Source: CAG-791 sp045130475 (lineage in GTDB: Bacteria > Bacillota > Clostridia > Lachnospirales > Lachnospiraceae). Taken from it: DNA of 64,000 bases. The position numbers were made by a program, and so were the translations under genes. Positions 59,451-64,000 of this stretch are shown in pieces; position 1 is the stretch's first letter, and every line of letters begins with the position of its first letter. The stretch covers positions 1 to 64,000 of the forward strand of contig JBGUPU010000017.1 of assembly GCA_045130475.1 (NCBI GenBank). The letters are read 5' to 3'. The notes under the pieces were generated by a model. That model was not told the origin of the DNA and searched no databases. It saw only the letters and a list, made by a program, of their open reading frames with translations.

Positions 59451-60479
59451 TCAGCTTTCCACGTATCCGTCAGGATTTTGGGACTGCCATCTCCATGCGT
59501 CCGTGCACATATCCTGCAGATTCTTCTCTGCAGACCAGCCGAGGATCTCCTTTGCCTTGGAAGGGTCGGAATAGCAGGTCGCGATGTCGCCGGGGCGGCG
59601 GGGATCGATGACATAGGGAAGTTCTTTCCCGCAGGCCTCGGAGAAGGCACGGATGATATCAAGGACGCTGTAGCCGATGCCTGTGCCGAGGTTGAAGACG
59701 TTGACACCCTCCAGCTTCTGCAGGCCCTCGATGGCCTTCACATGGCCCCTGGCCAGATCGACGACATGGATATAATCGCGGACGCCGGTGCCGTCAGGTG
59801 TGTCGTAGTCATTGCCGAACACATGGACCATCTCCAGCTTGCCGGAAGCGACCTGGGCGACATAGGGCAGCAGGTTGTTGGGGATGCCCTTGGGGTCCTC
59901 TCCGATGAGGCCGCTCACATGGGCGCCGATCGGATTGAAATAACGCAGCAGCATGACGCGCCACTCATTGTCCGCGCGCCAGATATCGGTCAGGATGCGC
60001 TCCTGCATGGATTTTGTCTCTCCATAGGGATTGGTTGTAATGCCCTTGGGGCACTCCTCGGTGATCGGCACGAAGGCGGGATCGCCGTAGACCGTCGCGG
60101 ACGAGGAAAAGACGATCTTCTTGCAGCCGTGGTTTCTCATCACATCGCAGAGAGTCAGTGTAGAATCCAGATTGTTGCGATAGTATTCGATCGGCATACG
60201 GGTGGATTCTCCGACTGCCTTGTAGCCCGCGAAATGGATCACGGCCTCGATCTGCTCCTTCTCAAAGATGGCCTCGAGTCCCGCGCGGTCACAAATGTCC
60301 TGTTTATAGAACTTCGGGCGTTTTCCAGTAATGGTCTCAATGCGGTCAACGACCATCTCCTTGGCATTATAGAGATTATCCGCGATCACCACCTCATATC
60401 CTGCATCCAGAAGCTCTACTACTGTGTGGCTTCCGATAAATCCAGCTCCGCCTGTCACAAGAATTGCCATTTTATCCAT
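59451..60479 (-). CDS. galE: UDP-glucose 4-epimerase
   Basis: A 342-residue extended short-chain dehydrogenase. The NAD motif GGAGFIGSHT is near 10-19, the Ser-Tyr-Lys triad includes FSSSATVYG and PYGETK, and the C-terminal domain matches GalE. It interconverts UDP-galactose and UDP-glucose in the Leloir pathway. An in-frame ATG at 60470 lies closer to a GGATGG and may be the real start. It lies 150 nt downstream of galT on the same strand; a palindrome GTGTT-CA-AACAC (60587-60598) in that gap is a possible operator. Confidence 0.95.
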   Translation of the reverse strand: MDKMAILVTGGAGFIGSHTVVELLDAGYEVVIADNLYNAKEMVVDRIETITGKRPKFYKQDICDRAGLEAIFEKEQIEAVIHFAGYKAVGESTRMPIEYYRNNLDSTLTLCDVMRNHGCKKIVFSSSATVYGDPAFVPITEECPKGITTNPYGETKSMQERILTDIWRADNEWRVMLLRYFNPIGAHVSGLIGEDPKGIPNNLLPYVAQVASGKLEMVHVFGNDYDTPDGTGVRDYIHVVDLARGHVKAIEGLQKLEGVNVFNLGTGIGYSVLDIIRAFSEACGKELPYVIDPRRPGDIATCYSDPSKAKEILGWSAEKNLQDMCTDAWRWQSQNPDGYVES

Positions 60480-60629
60480 CCGGGCGCTTCTCCCGCTCCT
60501 GCATCCTTTTCCTTTTTCTTGACTGCGTTCTCAAAAAAGGCTTCAGCATTTACAGGTCAGCTGCCTCTCTCCTTTCCATATTATCCGTGTTCAAACACAT
60601 CATTTCATGATCCTGTTATGCTTCATAGT

Positions 60630-62390
60630 CTACACTGTTTCCGCAAAATGTTCAAACTGAATATGTCCCTCCGGCGTGTCCGCAAATACGGCGCAGTGCT
60701 CGAGCACCCTGGCAAATACCAGACCGATTTCCTCCTCGATGATGCGGTCCAGCTTTGCGCGCAGGCCGGCGCGCAGTTCTTCGTCCTGCACTGCCGCGAT
60801 CCTGTCCGGTGCAAAGTCGGGATATCTGTTCAGGAAGGCCCGTGCCCATTGAGCATGGGGTGCAGTCTGTGCATTGTCCAGAAGATCCTGGAAATCCCTG
60901 CCCTCCATGATCATTGCAGCGAGAGTATCCATCTCGGACAGAAGACGGGCCGGAAGGACGGCCAGGCCCATGACCTCGATCAGACCGATGTTTTCCTTTT
61001 TAATATGGTGCAGTTCCTGATGGGGATGGAAAATGCCAAGCGGATACTCCTGCGTTGTTCGGTTGTTCCTCAGGACCAGATCCAGCTCGTAGACAAGATC
61101 GCTTCCATCCTCAGCCGGTGTCCCGGGAACCCGGATCCCGCAGGCTGCGGCATCGCGCATTCTGGCAATGGGCGTGATCGTATTGTGCGGCGTGCCCTCT
61201 GTAAAAGCGAAGACACCGGCGGACTCATCCGAATATCCTCTCCAGGCAGTAAGGATCCTGTCCGCAAGCTCCACAAGCCTCTCGGGATCTCTGCCGTCCA
61301 GTCGGATGACGGACATGGGCCAGTCCACAATTCCTGCGGCGATATCGGGAAAACCTTCAAAGCGCAGCTGCTCTCTGCAGCCCGCCTTTGCCATCGCAAA
61401 TGTATAATTGCCGCCCTGATAATGCTCATGGGTCAGGATCGATCCGCCGACAATAGGCAGATCTGCATTGGAACCGATGGTGTAATGCGGGAAGATCTTC
61501 AAAAACTGCAGGAGCCGTTCAAAGGTGGCGCGCTCGATCTTCATGGGGCGATGCTCGCCGGAGAGCACGATGCAGTGTTCATTATAATAAACATAGGGAG
61601 AATACTGCATATACCACTGCTCTCCCGCCAGAGACAGGGGGATCAGGCGGATATTCTGCCTGGCCGGATGGTCCAGACGCCCTGCATAGCCGACATTCTG
61701 AGTGCAGAGCAGGCACCTGGGATACTTGTCTCCCTGCTTTCCCGTCAGGGCCGCAGCGATCGCTTTGGGATCCTTCTCGGGTTTGGAGAGATTGATCGTG
61801 ATGTCAAGATCCCCATAGCGGGTAGGCGCGATCCACTTTTTATCTTTTACGATGCGGTAGCGCCGGATATAGTCGACATCCTGGCTCAGCTTATAAAAAT
61901 AGTCTGTCGCCAGGCGGGGAGACTTGCGGTATCTGGCGGCCATGACCCGGATCACCTCACAAGGGCGGGGAGTCAGACAGCCCATGATCCTGGTGTCAAA
62001 GAGGTCCCTGCTGGCAATCCCTCCGTCAATGATCCCCCGCTCTGCGGCGTCATCCAGAAGGACCTGCAGGATTGCGGAGAGCTCCGCACCGTCCTCCTCT
62101 TTCCGGCCTGCGGCGGCCGGACTGTCCGCATTGGCCGCATCGGAATCGGTCTCCCGGCTCTGTAGATCGGCGGCAGCCAGAAAATCCTCTGCCGGGCCCT
62201 GTTCCAGGGGCATGTATTCCCCGGGCGGATCGATCTGCATCAGATCAAAAATACTGTTAGCGGTAAAGACCGCATCGTCTGCAGTGATGAGGCCTCTCTT
62301 CATACCATAGTGAACCAGGGCGGTCACAGCCGCCGCGGCTCCGCTTTCTCTATCCATCTTTTCCATAATTGTGCAGCTGTTTCCAGACAT
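60630..62390 (-). CDS. galT: Galactose-1-phosphate uridylyltransferase (family 2)
   Basis: A 586-residue GalT of the Firmicutes family 2 type, longer than E. coli GalT. The uridylylated His lies in THEHYQGGNYTF; PARQNIRLIPLSL and HPHQELHHIKKENI are also typical. It transfers UMP from UDP-glucose to galactose-1-phosphate. Residues about 70-105 are a variable Ala/Asp/Glu-rich insertion. AGGAGG lies before the ATG. It heads a galT-galE unit; galK is not in the window. Confidence 0.94.
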   Translation of the reverse strand: MSGNSCTIMEKMDRESGAAAAVTALVHYGMKRGLITADDAVFTANSIFDLMQIDPPGEYMPLEQGPAEDFLAAADLQSRETDSDAANADSPAAAGRKEEDGAELSAILQVLLDDAAERGIIDGGIASRDLFDTRIMGCLTPRPCEVIRVMAARYRKSPRLATDYFYKLSQDVDYIRRYRIVKDKKWIAPTRYGDLDITINLSKPEKDPKAIAAALTGKQGDKYPRCLLCTQNVGYAGRLDHPARQNIRLIPLSLAGEQWYMQYSPYVYYNEHCIVLSGEHRPMKIERATFERLLQFLKIFPHYTIGSNADLPIVGGSILTHEHYQGGNYTFAMAKAGCREQLRFEGFPDIAAGIVDWPMSVIRLDGRDPERLVELADRILTAWRGYSDESAGVFAFTEGTPHNTITPIARMRDAAACGIRVPGTPAEDGSDLVYELDLVLRNNRTTQEYPLGIFHPHQELHHIKKENIGLIEVMGLAVLPARLLSEMDTLAAMIMEGRDFQDLLDNAQTAPHAQWARAFLNRYPDFAPDRIAAVQDEELRAGLRAKLDRIIEEEIGLVFARVLEHCAVFADTPEGHIQFEHFAETV

Positions 62391-62532
62391 CCCATCCTCC
62401 TGTTTTCACCCGATTCAGTTATTCTGTCTCTGTTCCGGTCCCCCCATACAGCTGCCGCCTGCGCGCAGCTGTCATTCAGGATTCTCTATGTTTTTATTGT
62501 GCAATTGCCTCTTTTAAAAGACAATGAACAAA

Positions 62533-62561
62533 AGTATCCGATATATGTATATTTGTAACAA
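62533..62561 (-). promoter_or_regulatory. Possible galT promoter
   Basis: On the minus strand TTGTTA (62556-62561) and GATACT (62533-62538) are 17 nt apart, about 145 nt before galT. Neither box is strong. Confidence 0.35.
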
Positions 62562-62622
62562 CTTATATTTCCGGTACAAAAAAAATGCACAAAAAAATCA
62601 CAGATGGTTTCTGCCCAACTGC

Positions 62623-62651
62623 TTGACAAATCCACTTTCTTTCCATATTAT
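62623..62651 (+). promoter_or_regulatory. Promoter of the PTS IIC gene
   Basis: The consensus TTGACA (62623-62628) and TATTAT (62646-62651) are 17 nt apart, giving a leader of about 110 nt. Confidence 0.8.
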
Positions 62652-62664
62652 TGACAGCGACACG

Positions 62665-62732
62665 ACAGCTGACAAGACAGCTGTTTTTGCAACCTGTAAA
62701 TCGATAATCATTCCGGTGGAGAAACTTACAGG
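62665..62732 (+). promoter_or_regulatory. Two-hairpin leader of the PTS IIC gene
   Basis: ACAGCTG (62665-62671) and CAGCTGT (62678-62684) form a 7-bp stem with a 6-nt loop and then TTTT, a terminator-like structure a few bases after the predicted start of transcription. A second stem, CCTGTAA (62693-62699) with TTACAGG (62726-62732), encloses 26 nt and ends near the ribosome site. The arrangement suggests attenuation or antitermination control; no known riboswitch class was recognised. Confidence 0.45.
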
Positions 62733-62768
62733 CTGTTTTATTCAATCGAAAGGAAAAGGAATTAAGAA

Positions 62769-63830
62769 ATGGCAAAAAAGAAGCAGGGTTTCCTCGCCCG
62801 CAAAAATGTCGTGATTTCTGCGAGGCGCTATGGAATTGACGCTCTCGGTGCTATGGCGCAGGGTCTCTTTGCGTCCCTCCTGATCGGTACAATCCTGAAC
62901 ACAATAGGCACACAGCTGGGAATCGAGGCCATAGTCAATGTCGGCAAATACGCTTCGTCCATGAGCGGCCCCGCCATGGCAGTCGCAATCGGATTTGCCC
63001 TGCAGGCGCCCCCGCTGGTGCTCTTCTCACTGGCTACAGTCGGTGCAGCAGCAAACGAACTGGGCGGCGCGGGCGGTCCTCTGTCCGTTCTGATCATTGC
63101 CATCATCGCCGCTGAGCTGGGCAAGATCGTCTCCAAAGAGACCAAGGTCGATATTCTGGTCACTCCCCTTGTGACGATCCTCTCCGGCGTAGGGCTCGCG
63201 GCTCTGATCGCTCCCGCCATCGGCAAGGCAGCTTCCAGCGTCGGCGCGATCATCATGTGGGCGACCAACCAGCAGCCCTTCCTCATGGGCATCCTGGTTT
63301 CCGTCATTGTCGGAATCGCCCTGACACTGCCCATCTCTTCTGCAGCCATCTGCGCGGCACTCAGCCTGACCGGCCTTGCCGGCGGAGCCGCTGTCGCCGG
63401 GTGCTGTGCACAGATGATCGGCTTTGCCTTCATGTCCTTTAAGGAAAACAAATGGGGCGGCCTTGTTTCCCAGGGTATCGGCACCTCCATGCTGCAGATG
63501 GGAAACATCGTCCGCAATCCCCTGATCTGGATTCCTCCCATCATAACCTCTGCCATCACAGGCCCCATTGCCACCTGCCTCTTCAAGATGCAGATGAACG
63601 GCGCACCCGTCGCCTCCGGCATGGGTACATGCGGACTTGTCGGACAGATCGGTGTCTACACCGGCTGGGTCAATGACATTGCCGCCGGCACCAAGGCCGC
63701 CATTACTGCCGGGGACTGGATCGGGCTCATCCTGATCTGCTTCGTCCTCCCCGCAGTCCTCACTCCCCTGATCGCCATCCCCTTCCGCAAATCCGGACTG
63801 ATCAAGGACGGCGACCTCAAGCTCGACTGA
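62769..63830 (+). CDS. PfoR-type PTS transporter subunit IIC
   Basis: A 353-residue membrane protein of the PTS_EIIC_2/PfoR group with about nine hydrophobic helices. A basic start (MAKKKQGFLARKNVVISARR) precedes the repeated Gly/Ala-rich helices. Sugar-PTS members move and phosphorylate sugars but need IIA and IIB domains, which are not encoded beside it. Clostridium perfringens PfoR was first described as a toxin-gene regulator. AAGGA lies 8 nt before the ATG. It is monocistronic, with its own leader and terminator. Confidence 0.85.
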   Translation: MAKKKQGFLARKNVVISARRYGIDALGAMAQGLFASLLIGTILNTIGTQLGIEAIVNVGKYASSMSGPAMAVAIGFALQAPPLVLFSLATVGAAANELGGAGGPLSVLIIAIIAAELGKIVSKETKVDILVTPLVTILSGVGLAALIAPAIGKAASSVGAIIMWATNQQPFLMGILVSVIVGIALTLPISSAAICAALSLTGLAGGAAVAGCCAQMIGFAFMSFKENKWGGLVSQGIGTSMLQMGNIVRNPLIWIPPIITSAITGPIATCLFKMQMNGAPVASGMGTCGLVGQIGVYTGWVNDIAAGTKAAITAGDWIGLILICFVLPAVLTPLIAIPFRKSGLIKDGDLKLD

Positions 63831-63889
63831 TAATCAATAAGACATATCTGCACTTTCTCATGAATTCATTAAAATGTGTAAACAACCCA

Positions 63890-63934
63890 AAAGCCTCCTC
63901 TGCAGCGATCTGCAGAGGAGGCTTTCTTTTTTTA
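63890..63934 (+). terminator. Terminator of the PTS IIC gene
   Basis: A perfect 16-bp stem (63890-63905 with 63910-63925, core GCCTCCTCTGCAG) with a 4-nt loop is followed by C and eight T, 59 nt past the stop. Confidence 0.95.
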
Positions 63935-63939
63935 TTCAT

Positions 63940-63991
63940 GACTCGCAGGCGAGTCTTATATTCTATAGTGCATGATTTCTATAGTGCATGA
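63940..63991. repeat. Palindrome and direct repeat at the window edge
   Basis: GACTCGC-AG-GCGAGTC (63940-63955) is a 7-bp inverted repeat. TTCTATAGTGCATGA follows twice (63961-63975 and 63977-63991), with a third partial GTGCATG at the edge. It probably continues beyond the window; its nature cannot be decided. Confidence 0.5.
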
Positions 63992-64000
63992 GTGCATGGA

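Noticed and set aside
59445..62165. 906-residue open frame on the plus strand
   Set aside because: It is antisense to galE and galT, both complete with clear motifs and ribosome sites. The frame is a by-product of GC-rich codon use.

Overview
The window looks like chromosomal DNA of a Gram-positive anaerobe of the class Clostridia, most likely Lachnospiraceae. The evidence is the gene order yicC-remA-gmk-rpoZ-rimO-pgsA-thiN, a type III glutamine synthetase, a 1,682-residue acyl-CoA dehydratase activase fusion, ribonuclease Y, RqcH, a PfoR-type PTS IIC, Bacillus/Clostridium-style Shine-Dalgarno sites, and a Firmicutes LexA box at recA. No rRNA, tRNA, CRISPR array, transposase gene or origin was seen. 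The family assignment is inference.

Layout. 0-7 kb: a structured inverted-repeat element; the AmmeMemoRadiSam pair (fused MEMO/AMMECR1 protein and radical SAM partner); a MATE pump; lepA and hemW. 7-16 kb: one five-gene operon, read right to left, with MalF-like and MalG-like permeases, a HlyD adaptor, a MacB-core-like membrane protein and a large solute-binding lipoprotein, but no ATPase. 16-28 kb: gpmI, divergent glnN, the yicC-to-thiN housekeeping operon, divergent rqcH. 28-38 kb: lipid flippase, glgA, a tyrosine recombinase that has lost most catalytic residues, rny, recA-recX, and a two-gene unit for a rhomboid-like membrane protein and a protein resembling pieces of a sigma factor. 38-43.4 kb: the giant activase with LEA-like repeats inserted in its middle.

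43.4-44.8 kb has no convincing gene but is not empty. It holds a palindromic repeat cluster and, on the minus strand, a consensus promoter (TTGACA-17-TATAAT) followed by about 750 nt rich in local stem-loops and ending in a 15-pair terminal stem. This is the best candidate for an undescribed element: a long structured RNA of unknown class.

44.8-64 kb: glyA, a PAP2-like phosphatase, an LCP ligase, a metallophosphatase, a lipoprotein barnase with overlapping barstar, a soluble hybrid histidine kinase, a SHOCT protein, a dlt-like acylation operon (SGNH, MBOAT, adenylation enzyme, carrier protein), the Leloir genes galT-galE, and a PTS IIC behind a consensus promoter and a hairpin-rich leader. 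Several independent proteins carry acidic or repetitive low-complexity segments, so these may be a trait of the strain.

Many start codons were moved inward from the longest reading frame because a good ribosome site sits before the inner start or because the longer form would overlap a neighbour or a promoter. All promoters, terminators and operators were read by eye and are predictions.
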